Assembly: GCF_019145195.1 (NCBI RefSeq)
Contig: NZ_JAHSTW010000006.1
Span: 1-64,000, forward strand
Direction of reading: 5' to 3'
Source: Pseudomonas siliginis
GTDB lineage: Bacteria; Pseudomonadota; Gammaproteobacteria; Pseudomonadales; Pseudomonadaceae
Length of the DNA: 64,000 nt
Position numbers and translations under genes: made by a program. The first letter of the stretch is position 1. Every line of letters starts with the position of its first letter. Below are positions 40,916 through 49,815 of this stretch, one piece after another. The notes below the pieces were generated by a model. That model ran no database searches. It saw only the letters and a list, made by a program, of their open reading frames with translations, and was not told the DNA's origin.

Positions 40916-41983
40916 ATGACTGCCCTGAAGAACGACCGTTTCCTCCGCGCCCTGCTCAAGCAACCCGTTGACGTCACCCCTGTGTGGATGATGCGCCAGG
41001 CCGGTCGCTACCTGCCGGAGTACCGCGCCAGCCGCGCGCATGCCGGCGACTTCATGAGCCTGTGCATGAATCCGCAATTCGCCTGCGAAGTCACCCTGCA
41101 ACCGCTCGACCGCTACCCGCAACTGGACGCGGCGATCCTGTTTTCCGACATCCTCACCATTCCCGATGCCATGGGCCAGGGCCTGTACTTCGAGACCGGT
41201 GAAGGTCCGCGCTTCAAGAAAGTCGTCAGTACCCTAGCCGATATCGAAGCCCTGCCGATCCCGGATCCGCACAAAGACCTCGGTTACGTCATGGACGCGG
41301 TCAGCACCATCCGTCGCGAACTCAACGGTCGCGTGCCGTTGATCGGTTTCTCCGGCAGTCCGTGGACCCTCGCGACTTACATGGTTGAAGGCGGCTCGTC
41401 GAAAGACTTCCGCAAGACCAAGGCGATGCTCTACGACAACCCGCAAGCCATGCACCTGCTGCTCGACAAACTGGCGCAGTCGGTGACGTCGTACCTCAAC
41501 GGCCAGATCATGGCGGGTGCGCAAGCGGTACAGATCTTCGATACCTGGGGCGGCAACCTGTCGGCAGCCGCGTATCAGGAATTCTCCCTGGCCTACATGA
41601 AGAAAATCGTCAGCGGCCTGATCCGCGAGAACGACGGACGCAAAGTGCCGGTGATTCTGTTCACCAAGAACGGCGGCCTGTGGCTGGAAAGCATCGCCGA
41701 AGCCGGCGCCGACGCCCTCGGCCTGGACTGGACCTGCGACATCGGCAACGCCCGTGCCCGTGTCGGCGACAAGGTCGCGCTGCAAGGCAACATGGACCCG
41801 ACCGTGCTCTACGCCAAACCGGAAGCGATCCGCACTGAAGTCGGGCGCATCCTGGCCAGCTACGGCAAGGGCAGCGGCCACGTGTTCAACCTTGGCCACG
41901 GCATTACGCCGGAAGTCGATCCGGAACATGCCGGCGCGTTCCTGCGTGCGGTGCATGAGCTGTCGGCGCAGTATCACGAGTGA
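40916..41983 (+). CDS. hemE: Uroporphyrinogen decarboxylase HemE
   Basis: Decarboxylates the four acetate side chains of uroporphyrinogen III to give coproporphyrinogen III in heme synthesis. 355 residues. The N-terminal signature [14 protein letters not shown], the catalytic Asp region [15 protein letters not shown] and [13 protein letters not shown] are present. It begins after a 251-nt gap holding a REP doublet, and a strong terminator follows. Confidence 0.98.
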   Translation: MTALKNDRFLRALLKQPVDVTPVWMMRQAGRYLPEYRASRAHAGDFMSLCMNPQFACEVTLQPLDRYPQLDAAILFSDILTIPDAMGQGLYFETGEGPRFKKVVSTLADIEALPIPDPHKDLGYVMDAVSTIRRELNGRVPLIGFSGSPWTLATYMVEGGSSKDFRKTKAMLYDNPQAMHLLLDKLAQSVTSYLNGQIMAGAQAVQIFDTWGGNLSAAAYQEFSLAYMKKIVSGLIRENDGRKVPVILFTKNGGLWLESIAEAGADALGLDWTCDIGNARARVGDKVALQGNMDPTVLYAKPEAIRTEVGRILASYGKGSGHVFNLGHGITPEVDPEHAGAFLRAVHELSAQYHE

Positions 41984-42000
41984 TCAGCGCACAATAAACA

Positions 42001-42025
42001 ACGCCCGGCCAATGCCGGGCGTTTT
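42001..42025 (+). terminator. Rho-independent terminator of hemE
   Basis: ACGCCCGGC, CAAT loop, GCCGGGCGT followed by TTTTG, 17 nt after the hemE stop. Confidence 0.92.
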
Positions 42026-42058
42026 TGTTTGCACGATCCAATGTCGGACACAGATCAA

Positions 42059-42152
42059 CTGTGGGAGCGAGCCTGCTCGCGAAAGCGGTGTGTCATTCAA
42101 CACTGATGTTGCCTGACACAGTGCATTCGCGAGCAGGCTCGCTCCCACAGGG
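42059..42152. repeat. REP doublet, family 1 (copy 6)
   Basis: Facing GTGGGAGCGAGCCTGCTCGC arms between the convergent hemE and MFS transporter genes. Confidence 0.95.
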
Positions 42153-42159
42153 TTTTATT

Positions 42160-43434
42160 TCAGGCTTTGACACCCTGCAACGGCGGCAACTTCGCCAGCT
42201 TCAACGCCACCAGAAGGGCAATCAGCAACAGCGCACCAATAAACAAGCCGATGCCGTTCCACCCGCCCAGATGCCAGAACACCCCGCCCGCCGTCCCGGC
42301 AATGCTCGACCCGGCGTAATAACTGAACAGATACAGCGACGACGCCTGACCCTTGGCCGTCAACGCGCGCCGGCCGATCCAGCTGCTCGCCACCGAGTGC
42401 GCGGCGAAGAAGCCGAAGGTGAACACCAGCATGCCGATGATGACCAGCAACAGCGGCGTGAACATCGTCAGCGCGAGCCCGGCGAACATCAGCGCAATCG
42501 TCGCCCAGAGCACTTTGCGCCGCCCCAGTTTGTCCGCCAGCGAACCGATCTTCGCCGAGCTGTAGATCCCCGACAGGTAGACCACCGAGAGCAATCCGAC
42601 AAATACCTGATCGAGGTTGTACGGCGCAGCCAGCAAGCGGTAGCCGATGTAGTTGAACAGCGTGACAAACGCGCCCATCAGCACGAACGCTTCAAGAAAC
42701 AGCAGCGGCAGACCGGCGTCGCGAAAGTGCATGGTGAAGCCGTCGAGCAGGCTGCGCGGGTGCAGCGAGCGGGCGCGGAAGTTGCGCGATTCCGGGAGGA
42801 TCTTCCAGAACACCGCCGCTGCGACCAGCGCCAGACCGCCTATCACCAGCATCGCCGTGTGCCAGCTGACGAAGTCGATCAGCACGCCGGTGATCAAGCG
42901 CCCGCTCATCCCGCCGATCGCGTTGCCGCCGATGTACAAACCCATCGCCAGGCCGATGTGCTGTGGATGGATTTCTTCGCTCAGATAGGTCATCGCCACC
43001 GCTGCCAGACCGCTCAATGACAGGCCGATCAATGCGCGCATGATCAGCACGCCGTGCCAGCTCGGCATCATCGAACTGGCGATGGTGCATAGCGCGGCAG
43101 CGAACAATGCCGCGACCATCACCGGTTTACGGCCGATGCGGTCGGAGATCGGCCCGGTGATCAGCAGGCCGAAGGCCAACATGCCGGTTGCCACCGAGAG
43201 GATCAGACTGCTCTGCGCCGCGTTGATCCCGTATTCGTGGGACAGCAGCGGCATCATCGGTTGCACGCAATAGAGCAGCGCGAACGTCGCAAAGCCGCCA
43301 CAGAAAAGCGCCAGCACCGTGCGCATGAACGCCGGCGTGCCTTTTTCGATGTAGATCTCCTGCAGCTCGGCGAGGGCATCGTCGTCGGCTGCGGGCGGGA
43401 TTTCGTGGGCAAGGGGCGCGACAGCAGTTTTCAC
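42160..43434 (-). CDS. MFS transporter (YnfM-like drug/sugar efflux type, GTG start)
   Basis: 424-residue major facilitator with about 12 hydrophobic segments. The loop 2-3 motif GPISDRIGRKPVMVAA (family motif A) and the equivalent GSLADKLGRRKVLWA in the second half are present. The hydrophilic N-terminus of about 40 residues (VKTAVAPLAHEIPPAADDDALAEL) is cytoplasmic. GTG at 43432-43434 is chosen because GAGGT lies at proper distance; an upstream ATG at 43479 lacks one. The substrate is unknown. It is divergent from a LysR gene that probably controls it. Confidence 0.85.
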   Translation of the reverse strand: MKTAVAPLAHEIPPAADDDALAELQEIYIEKGTPAFMRTVLALFCGGFATFALLYCVQPMMPLLSHEYGINAAQSSLILSVATGMLAFGLLITGPISDRIGRKPVMVAALFAAALCTIASSMMPSWHGVLIMRALIGLSLSGLAAVAMTYLSEEIHPQHIGLAMGLYIGGNAIGGMSGRLITGVLIDFVSWHTAMLVIGGLALVAAAVFWKILPESRNFRARSLHPRSLLDGFTMHFRDAGLPLLFLEAFVLMGAFVTLFNYIGYRLLAAPYNLDQVFVGLLSVVYLSGIYSSAKIGSLADKLGRRKVLWATIALMFAGLALTMFTPLLLVIIGMLVFTFGFFAAHSVASSWIGRRALTAKGQASSLYLFSYYAGSSIAGTAGGVFWHLGGWNGIGLFIGALLLIALLVALKLAKLPPLQGVKA

Positions 43435-43552
43435 TTCAGACCTCGGAAAGCACAGCCGGGCAGGCAATGAAAAAATCATATAGCTGGCTAATGTTTCTAT
43501 CCAATATATTGTTCGACCTGTTTGATAGCTTTTGCGACCCAATGGAAATCCT

Positions 43553-44455
43553 ATGGAATTGCGTCATCTGCGTTACTTCATCGCCGTCGCCGAAGAACTG
43601 CATTTTGGCCGCGCCGCACAGGTGCTGGGCATCTCCCAGCCACCGCTGAGCCAGCAAATTCAGGCGCTGGAGCAACAGCTCGGCGCGCGCTTGTTCGAGC
43701 GCACCAATCGTCGGGTCGAGTTGAGCGAAGCGGGCAGGCTGTTTCTGCAGGAGGCGCGGCTGGTGCTGGCGCAGGTCGACAAGGCCGCGGATGTTGCCCG
43801 GCGTGCGCAACTTGGTGAGCTGGGTGAGTTGAAGATTGGTTTCACCTCGTCGGCGCCGTTCAACTCGACGATTCCGCAGGCGATTTTTTCCTTTCGTCAG
43901 CGCTTTCCGGCGGTGCATCTGAATTTGCGCGAAATGAGCAGCACCATGGTCGCCGACGCTCTGGTGGACGAGTCGATCGAAGTCGGCATCATGCGCCCGC
44001 TCGGATTGCCGGATTCACTGAGTGTTGTGGAGTTGATGCGCGAGCCATTGGTGGCGGTGCTCAGTTCCAAGCATCCACTGGCCCAAAGTAGCGATGAAGG
44101 CCTGTTTCTATCGGCGCTGGCGCTGGAGCCCTTCGTGTTTTTCCCGCGCAGCTATGGCAGCGGGCTCTATGCGCAACTGCTAAACCTGGCCCGTGACGCC
44201 GGCTTCAGCCCGCACTTCGCTCAAGAGGCTGGTGAGGCGATGACCATTATTGGTCTGGTGGCGGCGGGCTTGGGTGTATCGGTGCTGCCAGCGTCCTACC
44301 AACGCATGCGCATCGACGGCGTGGTCTACCGTCCGCTGCTCGATCCCGAAGCGATTTCGGCGGTGTGGCTGGTGCAGCGCAAAGACCAGAAATCGCCGAT
44401 GGCCAAGGCATTTGTCGAACTGCTGACGCGCAAGGTTGAACCGCTGACGGTGTGA
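43553..44455 (+). CDS. LysR-family transcriptional regulator
   Basis: 300 residues from the ATG at 43553. The N-terminal winged helix-turn-helix is MELRHLRYFIAVAEELHFGRAAQVLGISQPPLSQQI...LGARLFERTNRRVELSEAG. The effector domain is of the LysR substrate-binding type (GELKIGFTSSAPFNSTIP, PFVFFPRSYGSGLY). It is divergent from the MFS transporter with a 118-nt shared promoter region, the classic arrangement for regulating a neighbouring efflux gene. The inducer cannot be told. Confidence 0.92.
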   Translation: MELRHLRYFIAVAEELHFGRAAQVLGISQPPLSQQIQALEQQLGARLFERTNRRVELSEAGRLFLQEARLVLAQVDKAADVARRAQLGELGELKIGFTSSAPFNSTIPQAIFSFRQRFPAVHLNLREMSSTMVADALVDESIEVGIMRPLGLPDSLSVVELMREPLVAVLSSKHPLAQSSDEGLFLSALALEPFVFFPRSYGSGLYAQLLNLARDAGFSPHFAQEAGEAMTIIGLVAAGLGVSVLPASYQRMRIDGVVYRPLLDPEAISAVWLVQRKDQKSPMAKAFVELLTRKVEPLTV

Positions 44456-44466
44456 AGGCGGCTGGC

Positions 44467-44535
44467 GCTTTCGCGAGCAGGCTCGCTCCCACAGGGAAAC
44501 GCATTCCAAGGTGGGAGCGAGCCTGCTCGCGAAGG
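44467..44535. repeat. REP doublet, family 1 (copy 7, arms inside-out, short spacer)
   Basis: TTTCGCGAGCAGGCTCGCTCCCAC, about 20 nt, then GTGGGAGCGAGCCTGCTCGCGAA. The arm order is reversed relative to most copies, as at 18006. It sits between the convergent LysR and 44559 genes. Confidence 0.92.
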
Positions 44536-44558
44536 CGTCGGCCCAAACATCACAGATT

Positions 44559-44996
44559 TCAGGGCAACCGCACCAAATCCCCCTTCAAAGCCACCCGGGT
44601 AACAAAAACTCCCGCCCGGCACTCGTAGGTATTCAAATCCTTGCGTACACGCTGGTCGTAGTAACTGACGATATTGACCACCGCATTCGCCCCGACCCGC
44701 TTGGCATCAGCCTGCAATTTGATCAGATTCGACTGCAACACCCATTCACACGAAGCCTGATCGCTCTTGTTGAAGCCGTTGGTTTTCAAATCACTGACCA
44801 CCCCTTGGCGCAGCAACTGCTGAGTGCCCTGCGGCCCGTTGCCGATCAGGTAGAACTTCACACTGCCGTCCAGTCGCCCGGCGCGAATCGCGTCCGACAG
44901 CACGGTTTCGAAAGGCATGTACATGAGGTTGGTGGCATGGCTGGCACTTGGCAGCAGGGCGATAAGCGCAGCGGCCATCAGGGCTTTCACTTGCAT
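44559..44996 (-). CDS. Periplasmic protein of unknown function, paralogue of the 45130 gene
   Basis: 145 residues with a Sec signal peptide (MQVKALMAAALIALLPSASHA). The mature part has SVKFYLIGNGPQ, NGFNKSDQASCEWVLQSNLIKLQ, GANAVVNIVSYY and TYECRAGVFVTRVALKGDL. Two Cys (in SCEW and YECR) are shared with the paralogue and may form a disulfide. I do not recognise a function; relatives are sometimes labelled excinuclease-like, which the sequence does not support. AAGGAG fits the ATG at 44996; an ATG two codons earlier is too close. A terminator separates it from the upstream paralogue. Confidence 0.75.
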   Translation of the reverse strand: MQVKALMAAALIALLPSASHATNLMYMPFETVLSDAIRAGRLDGSVKFYLIGNGPQGTQQLLRQGVVSDLKTNGFNKSDQASCEWVLQSNLIKLQADAKRVGANAVVNIVSYYDQRVRKDLNTYECRAGVFVTRVALKGDLVRLP

Positions 44997-45087
44997 GGTC
45001 ATCTCCTTTGACGGTGAAAGAGACTGCGAGGGCAGGTTACGGTGCTGCGACCTGCATCAGCGAGTGTAGATGCTGTTCAATCAGCGC

Positions 45088-45115
45088 AAAAAAAGGGCGC
45101 CAAACGGCGCCCTTT
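45088..45115 (-). terminator. Rho-independent terminator at the end of the aryl polyene operon
   Basis: Read on the minus strand, AAAGGGCGCC, a GTTT loop and GGCGCCC are followed by TTTTTTT. It lies 15 nt after the 45130 gene's stop and before the 44559 gene. Confidence 0.88.
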
Positions 45116-45129
45116 GTCATTTCTGGCGC

Positions 45130-45573
45130 TTACTGAACCTTCGCCAGATCACCCTTCAGCGCAACGCCCGCCATGATCGCGCCGGCGTGGCATTCGTAGG
45201 TTTGCGCGTCCTTGCGCTCGTTGCGCTTGTAGAAGCTGACGATGTTGGTCACGGCGTTGGCGCCGGCGTTTTTCGCGGCCTGGTGCAGGCTGATGATTGC
45301 CGATTGGGCGACCCACTCGCAGGCGACTTCATCGGATTTGTTGAAGGCGTTGGTTTTCTTGTTGGTCACGGCGTCGGGGCTGACGACGGTGACTTTGCCG
45401 GCCGGGGTGTTGCCGGCCAGATAGAATTTCACGCTGCCATCGATCTTGCCGGAGCGGGTGGCTTCGGCGACGGCTTTGTCGAATGGCAGGTAGACCGCCG
45501 TGTCGCGGGCCTGGCTGACCGCTGGCAGGGCGCAGAGCAGCAGGGTAACGGCGGCGAATTTCTTGAAGTGCAT
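45130..45573 (-). CDS. Periplasmic protein of unknown function, last gene before the operon terminator
   Basis: 147 residues with a Sec signal peptide (MHFKKFAAVTLLLCALPAVSQA). The mature part parallels the 44559 product: GKIDGSVKFYLAGNTP, NAFNKSDEVACEWVAQSAIISL, GANAVTNIVSFYKRNE, TYECHAGAIMAGVALKGDL, with two conserved Cys. AAGGAG precedes the ATG. It starts only 29 nt after the apeR-like gene and is followed by a terminator, so it is probably transcribed with the aryl polyene genes. I do not recognise a function. Confidence 0.75.
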   Translation of the reverse strand: MHFKKFAAVTLLLCALPAVSQARDTAVYLPFDKAVAEATRSGKIDGSVKFYLAGNTPAGKVTVVSPDAVTNKKTNAFNKSDEVACEWVAQSAIISLHQAAKNAGANAVTNIVSFYKRNERKDAQTYECHAGAIMAGVALKGDLAKVQ

Positions 45574-45602
45574 GTAGGTCTCCTTGACCTGGATTGATTC
45601 GG

Positions 45603-46829
45603 TTATGCCCAGCGGCGGAAGATCAACGAAGTGTTGACGCCACCGAAAGCGAAGTTGTTGTTCATCACGTAATCGTGGTGCATCTGACGAAACTCGCCGC
45701 GCAGGTAATCGAGCTTGCCGCAGTGCGGGTCGACCTCGTCGAGGTTGAAGGTGTGCACGTAACGGTCGCTGTTGAGCATCTCGATGCTGAACCATGACTC
45801 CAGCGCACCGCAGGCACCGAGGGTATGGCCGAGAAAGCTCTTTTGCGAGCTGATCGGCATGTGTTCGCCGAACAAGCTGCTGGTGGCCAACGTTTCGGCG
45901 ATGTCGCCCTGCTCGGTCGCGGTGCCGTGGCCGTTCACATAGCCAATGGCGTCCGGACTGAGGCCGGCATCTTCCAAGGCCAGCTCCATGGCGCGGCGCA
46001 TGGTGACCTGTTCCGGGCGGGTCGTGTGCTGGCCGTCGGCGTTACTGCCGAAACCGACGATTTCCGCGTGAATGTGCGCGCCACGGGCGAGGGCGTGTTC
46101 CAGCTCTTCAAGCACCAGCATGCCGCCGCCTTCGCCGATCACCAGACCGTCGCGGCCCTTGTCGTACGGGCGTGGGCTGGTCTGTGGTGCATCGTTTTTC
46201 AGGCTGGTGGCGTAGAGCGCGTCAAACACCATGGCTTCGGTCGGGCACAGTTCTTCGGCACCGCCGGCGAGCATCAACGGCAAGCGGCCGAACTTGATTG
46301 CCTCGTAGGCGTAGCCGATGCCCTGGCTGCCGCTGGTGCAGGCGCTGGAGGTCGGGATCAGGCGCCCGGTGAGGCCGAAGAAAATGCTGATATTGGCGGC
46401 GGTGGTGTGCGGCATCATCCGCACATAGGAGTTGGCGTTGAGCCCCTCGGCCACCGAGTTGAGCAGCATGTTGCCGAAGGCTTTGATCTCGTCAGTGCTA
46501 CCGGTAGATGAACCACAAGCGACGCCCATGCGCCCGTCCTTGATCGATTCGTCACCGAGCAGGCCAGCATCGGCCAGAGCCTTTTCTGCTGCGCCGACCG
46601 CCAGTCGCGAAACCCGGCCCATGCTGCGCAACTGCTTGCGGGTCCAGTGCGACGGTACGAGAAAATCATCGATAGGCCCGGCCAGACGTGTGTTGAGTTC
46701 AGTGAAGCGATCCCACTCGTCCATCCGGCGAATGCCGCTGCGATTGGCCGCGAAATTGCCGGCAATGGTCGGCCAGTCGCTGCCCAGAGAGGTGATGCCG
46801 GCCATGCCGGTGACGACGACGCGTTTCAT
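45603..46829 (-). CDS. apeR: Aryl polyene beta-ketoacyl-ACP synthase (ApeR-like)
   Basis: FabF-type condensing enzyme, 408 residues. The catalytic Cys 164 is in PTSSACTSGSQG and the two His in YVNGHGTATEQ and SQKSFLGHTLGACG, so the Cys-His-His set is complete. In APE pathways this KS is thought to perform the early elongation. The ATG at 46829 shares one base with the reductase stop (TGATG) and has GGAGG upstream; an in-frame GTG at 46835 is too close to it. The order lipoprotein-KS-DH-KR-KS matches apeN-O-P-Q-R. Confidence 0.9.
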   Translation of the reverse strand: MKRVVVTGMAGITSLGSDWPTIAGNFAANRSGIRRMDEWDRFTELNTRLAGPIDDFLVPSHWTRKQLRSMGRVSRLAVGAAEKALADAGLLGDESIKDGRMGVACGSSTGSTDEIKAFGNMLLNSVAEGLNANSYVRMMPHTTAANISIFFGLTGRLIPTSSACTSGSQGIGYAYEAIKFGRLPLMLAGGAEELCPTEAMVFDALYATSLKNDAPQTSPRPYDKGRDGLVIGEGGGMLVLEELEHALARGAHIHAEIVGFGSNADGQHTTRPEQVTMRRAMELALEDAGLSPDAIGYVNGHGTATEQGDIAETLATSSLFGEHMPISSQKSFLGHTLGACGALESWFSIEMLNSDRYVHTFNLDEVDPHCGKLDYLRGEFRQMHHDYVMNNNFAFGGVNTSLIFRRWA

Positions 46830-47557
46830 CAGCACAGGCCTCCGTTGACCGCCAGCACCTGGCGGGTGATGTACGAGGCTTCCGCCGACATCAGGAAATT
46901 CACCGCAGCAGCCACTTCCTCAGGGGTGCCCATGCGTTGCGCGGGGATCATTTTCATCAGTTCCTCCACCGGCACGTTTTCGTCGAGCATGGCCGTGTCG
47001 ATCAGACCAGGGGCGACGCAGTTAACCGTAATTTTGCGCTTGCCCAGCTCGATCGCCAACGCCTTTGCCGCACCGATTACGCCGGCCTTCGAGGCGCTGT
47101 AATTGACCTGGCCACGGTTGCCGATCAGGCCCGACACCGAGGTGATGCAGACGATGCGCCCGGCGGCGCGACGACGGATCATCGGCATCATCACCGGGTG
47201 CAGAACGTTGTAGAAACCGTCGAGGTTGGTGCGCAGGACCACGTCCCAATCGTCATCGCTCAGCGCCGGAAACGCGCCGTCGCGGGTCAGCCCGGCGTTG
47301 AGTACCACGCCGTAATAGGCGCCATGGTTTTCGACGTCGGCCTCGAGAATGCTTTTGCAGGTTTCACGGTCGGCGACGTCGAATTGCAGGATGCGTGCGC
47401 GGCGACCCAATGCTTCGATTTCGGCCTGCACCGCTTGGGCTTCGGTCATGCCGCTGCGGCAATGCAGGACGATGTCGTGCCCGGCTTGCGCCAGACGCAA
47501 GGCAATGGCGCGGCCGATGCCACGGCTGGAGCCGGTGACCAGTACGGATTCAGTCAT
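46829..47557 (-). CDS. apeQ: Aryl polyene 3-ketoacyl-ACP reductase (ApeQ-like, FabG family)
   Basis: Short-chain dehydrogenase of 242 residues that would reduce the beta-keto group of the growing polyene. The NADP loop TGSSRGIGRAIA is near residues 8-19, the N-A-G motif is in VVLNAGLTRDG, and the catalytic Ser-Tyr-Lys is in ITSVSG and VNYSASKAG. Its ATG has AAGGAG at 7 nt and overlaps the dehydratase by 8 nt. Confidence 0.92.
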   Translation of the reverse strand: MTESVLVTGSSRGIGRAIALRLAQAGHDIVLHCRSGMTEAQAVQAEIEALGRRARILQFDVADRETCKSILEADVENHGAYYGVVLNAGLTRDGAFPALSDDDWDVVLRTNLDGFYNVLHPVMMPMIRRRAAGRIVCITSVSGLIGNRGQVNYSASKAGVIGAAKALAIELGKRKITVNCVAPGLIDTAMLDENVPVEELMKMIPAQRMGTPEEVAAAVNFLMSAEASYITRQVLAVNGGLC

Positions 47558-48014
47558 CGTGCGACTCCTTTGTCTGTTGCAGATATTGGTTGGCATGCGG
47601 CGGACGGAACACGTTCAGCCGGGCGCTGGCATGTATGCCGTCGCCGTGGATATGGCATTCGAATACGCCCATGCCGTTGTCGTCTTCCAGTGAGCGCAGG
47701 CCGTGGATGGTCAGCTCGCTGCCGGCCGCAAAGGCTGCGACGTTGCACTCGAATTTGCGCGTACCGAGGAGAAAGCCCAGCTCCGGCGGATTGCCTTTTT
47801 GCCGGGCGTGGCAACCGGCGAAAGCGGCGACGCTCTGCGCCATCAGCTCGACGCCGACCCACGCCGGCAGGCTGCCGTCGGGCAGGTTGAACAGGCCGTC
47901 GGGCTTGACCGTGAGGCGGGTGAAAATCTGCTCATCGTCGAAGCGCTCGATCGCGTCGATCAGAATCATGTCGCCGGCATGCGGCAGCAGTTCGGCGAGC
48001 GGCCAGTGGCTCAT
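47550..48014 (-). CDS. apeP: Aryl polyene 3-hydroxyacyl-ACP dehydratase subunit (ApeP-like)
   Basis: Hot-dog-fold protein of 154 residues (MSHWPLAELLPHAGDMILIDAIERFDDEQIFTRL). The segment LPAWVGVELMAQSVAAFAGCHA corresponds to the central helix of FabZ-type dehydratases and keeps the Glu. The canonical FabZ HFP-x-x-P His motif is absent here but present in the C-terminal domain of the 59458 protein. This fits a heteromeric dehydratase as described for ApeI-ApeP. It overlaps the apeO-like gene by 4 nt. Confidence 0.87.
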   Translation of the reverse strand: MSHWPLAELLPHAGDMILIDAIERFDDEQIFTRLTVKPDGLFNLPDGSLPAWVGVELMAQSVAAFAGCHARQKGNPPELGFLLGTRKFECNVAAFAAGSELTIHGLRSLEDDNGMGVFECHIHGDGIHASARLNVFRPPHANQYLQQTKESHDD

Positions 48015-49207
48015 GGGGCGTCTCCGATAATCAGGCTGACGTTGTTGCCGCCGAAGGCAAACGAGTTGCTCATCAGGTAGCGCGGTGCAATGGACGTCAG
48101 GCGTTCGCTCGCGGTCACCCACTTGAGCGGCGGCAGCGCGGGATCGGCCTGGCCGTCCCAGATATGCGGCGGTAACGCCTGCTCAGGGTTGTCGGCACTC
48201 AGGCTCAGCCAGCAGAACGCCGCTTCCAGCGCGCCAGCCGCGCCGAGGGTGTGGCCGGTCAGCGGCTTGGTTGACGAGCAGGCGACGCCTTGGGGAAACA
48301 GCGCCGCGACCGCCAGACTTTCCATCGCGTCGTTGTGCTGGGTGGCGGTGCCGTGCAGGTTCAGGTAGTTGATTTGCCCGGCTTGCAGATGCGCGCGACC
48401 AAGGGCTTTTTGCATGGCTTGCAGGGCGCCGCGACCGCTCGGCTCCGGCGCGGAGATATGGTGCGCATCCGAGCTGGCGCCCGCACCCAGCAGGGCGATG
48501 CCCGGGCCTTCGTCGCGCTGTTTGCTCATCACGAACAGCACCGCTGCCTCGCCGATATTGATGCCGTTGCGGTTGGCGGAGAACGGATTGCAGCGCTCAT
48601 CTGAAACGGCTTCCAGCGAAGAGAAACCGTTCAGCGTGAGCTTGCACAGACTGTCGACGCCGCCGCACAGTACCGCGTCGCACAAGCCCAGATCGAGCAG
48701 GCGCTGAGCACTCATCAGCGCGCGGGCGCTGGAGGTACAGGCGGTGGAAATCACGTAGGCCGGGCCGCTCAGTTGCAGCCATTCGGCGAGAAAATTCGCC
48801 GGGGCGCCGAGTTCCTGTTGGCGATAGTCGTACTCGCGGGGAAATTGCTGTTCGCGGATGTAATGCGCCAGACCCCGGCTGGCCTCGTCGATGCCCGAGG
48901 TGCTGGTGCCTAGCACCACGCCTATGCGCTCGCGGCCGAAGGTCTGGATCGCACGATCGATGTCGTCTCGAATCTGCAGCGCGGCTTCCAGCAGCAGCTG
49001 ATTGTTGCGACTGCTGTGCTCGACCAGGTCCGCAGGGATCGCCGCCAATTCACCGTGTACGCCAGCCACAGGCAGTTCACGTTCGGCGACCCAGCCGGAC
49101 TCGCGGCGCATCCCCGAACAGTCGCCGGCGAACAGATTGCGCGCGACTTCAGACTTGTCGCGGCCCAGGGCGCAGATCACGCCGAGGGCATTCAGGTAAG
49201 CGGTCAT
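48011..49207 (-). CDS. apeO: Aryl polyene beta-ketoacyl-ACP synthase (ApeO-like)
   Basis: Condensing enzyme of 398 residues. The catalytic Cys 157 is in ISTACTSSARAL, with His in LNLHGTATQHN and STKPLTGHTLGAAGA, so it looks active. In APE systems ApeO pairs with the chain-length factor ApeC (here 62981-63706) for later elongation. It shares little beyond the KS core with the apeR-like protein. Its start overlaps the upstream lipoprotein gene by 4 nt. Confidence 0.9.
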   Translation of the reverse strand: MTAYLNALGVICALGRDKSEVARNLFAGDCSGMRRESGWVAERELPVAGVHGELAAIPADLVEHSSRNNQLLLEAALQIRDDIDRAIQTFGRERIGVVLGTSTSGIDEASRGLAHYIREQQFPREYDYRQQELGAPANFLAEWLQLSGPAYVISTACTSSARALMSAQRLLDLGLCDAVLCGGVDSLCKLTLNGFSSLEAVSDERCNPFSANRNGINIGEAAVLFVMSKQRDEGPGIALLGAGASSDAHHISAPEPSGRGALQAMQKALGRAHLQAGQINYLNLHGTATQHNDAMESLAVAALFPQGVACSSTKPLTGHTLGAAGALEAAFCWLSLSADNPEQALPPHIWDGQADPALPPLKWVTASERLTSIAPRYLMSNSFAFGGNNVSLIIGDAP

Positions 49208-49815
49208 GGCGTCGATTCACCTAACTGGGAAACGCGATAGTGCGGGCCTTGGGGCAGATTCAATTGGAAGCTCAACGGTTGTGAATAGCGGACGTTCCAG
49301 CGCGCCGGCAGTGAACGCTGATCGGCCTGTTGGCGGGCGTCGGGATAGTTGCGCAGCAGCTCGGCAGGAGGCGTCAAGGCGAACAGCAGTGCGGCGAACA
49401 ACTCCCGCGCTTCCGGGTTCGGCGGCAGCAGACCGTCGGCCTGCCAGTGCCCGTCGATCAGTTGCTGGCGGGCCTGGGGAATGCCCAGCGGATCCATCAT
49501 CGACCAACGCGTGCCGGCGCCTTCGCGCTGGATCACCAGCAGCCAGTCCTGACGCTGCCCGGCTTGCTCGCGCTCAATGTGCAGTTGCAGCGGCAGAGGC
49601 AGCGTCGGGTTGGCCGCTGGTAGCGGTGGCTGGCTGGCGCAGGCACTGAGCAGCAGGGCTGACAAAACGATCACCAGCCATGCAGCAAACCCTGTGGGAG
49701 CGAGCCTGCTCGCGAATGCAATCTGACATTCGCCACTTTGGCTGACTGATACACCGCTTTCGCGAGCAGGCTCGCTCCCACAGGGTTTCAGGTGTTCAGA
49801 TCGATAGCCGTACAT
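49204..49815 (-). CDS. apeN: DUF3261 lipoprotein (ApeN-like) with a REP doublet in its signal-peptide coding region
   Basis: 203 residues as read. The ATG at 49813-49815 shares one base with the methyltransferase stop (TGATG), the coupling pattern of this operon. Codons 10-43 are a REP doublet (49687-49788, 102 nt, in frame). Leaving it out gives MYGYRSEHL joined to AAWLVIVLSALLLSAC, a normal lipoprotein signal peptide with lipobox LSAC. The mature part (QLHIEREQAGQRQDWLLVIQREG, MDPLGIPQARQQL) resembles DUF3261. A GTG at 49674 could give a short version lacking a basic n-region. An outer-membrane partner role in APE export is inferred. Confidence 0.75.
   Translation of the reverse strand: MYGYRSEHLKPCGSEPARESGVSVSQSGECQIAFASRLAPTGFAAWLVIVLSALLLSACASQPPLPAANPTLPLPLQLHIEREQAGQRQDWLLVIQREGAGTRWSMMDPLGIPQARQQLIDGHWQADGLLPPNPEARELFAALLFALTPPAELLRNYPDARQQADQRSLPARWNVRYSQPLSFQLNLPQGPHYRVSQLGESTP
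49687..49788. repeat. REP doublet, family 1 (copy 8), inside a coding region
   Basis: A perfect 30-bp inverted repeat with a 42-nt centre, the longest perfect arms of the eight copies. It lies in frame in the apeN-like gene and adds 34 codons without a stop. Confidence 0.93.

Noticed and set aside
44559..45573. An excinuclease-like label for the two small paralogues
   Set aside because: They are about 145-residue exported proteins with no ATPase, zinc-finger or nuclease motif.
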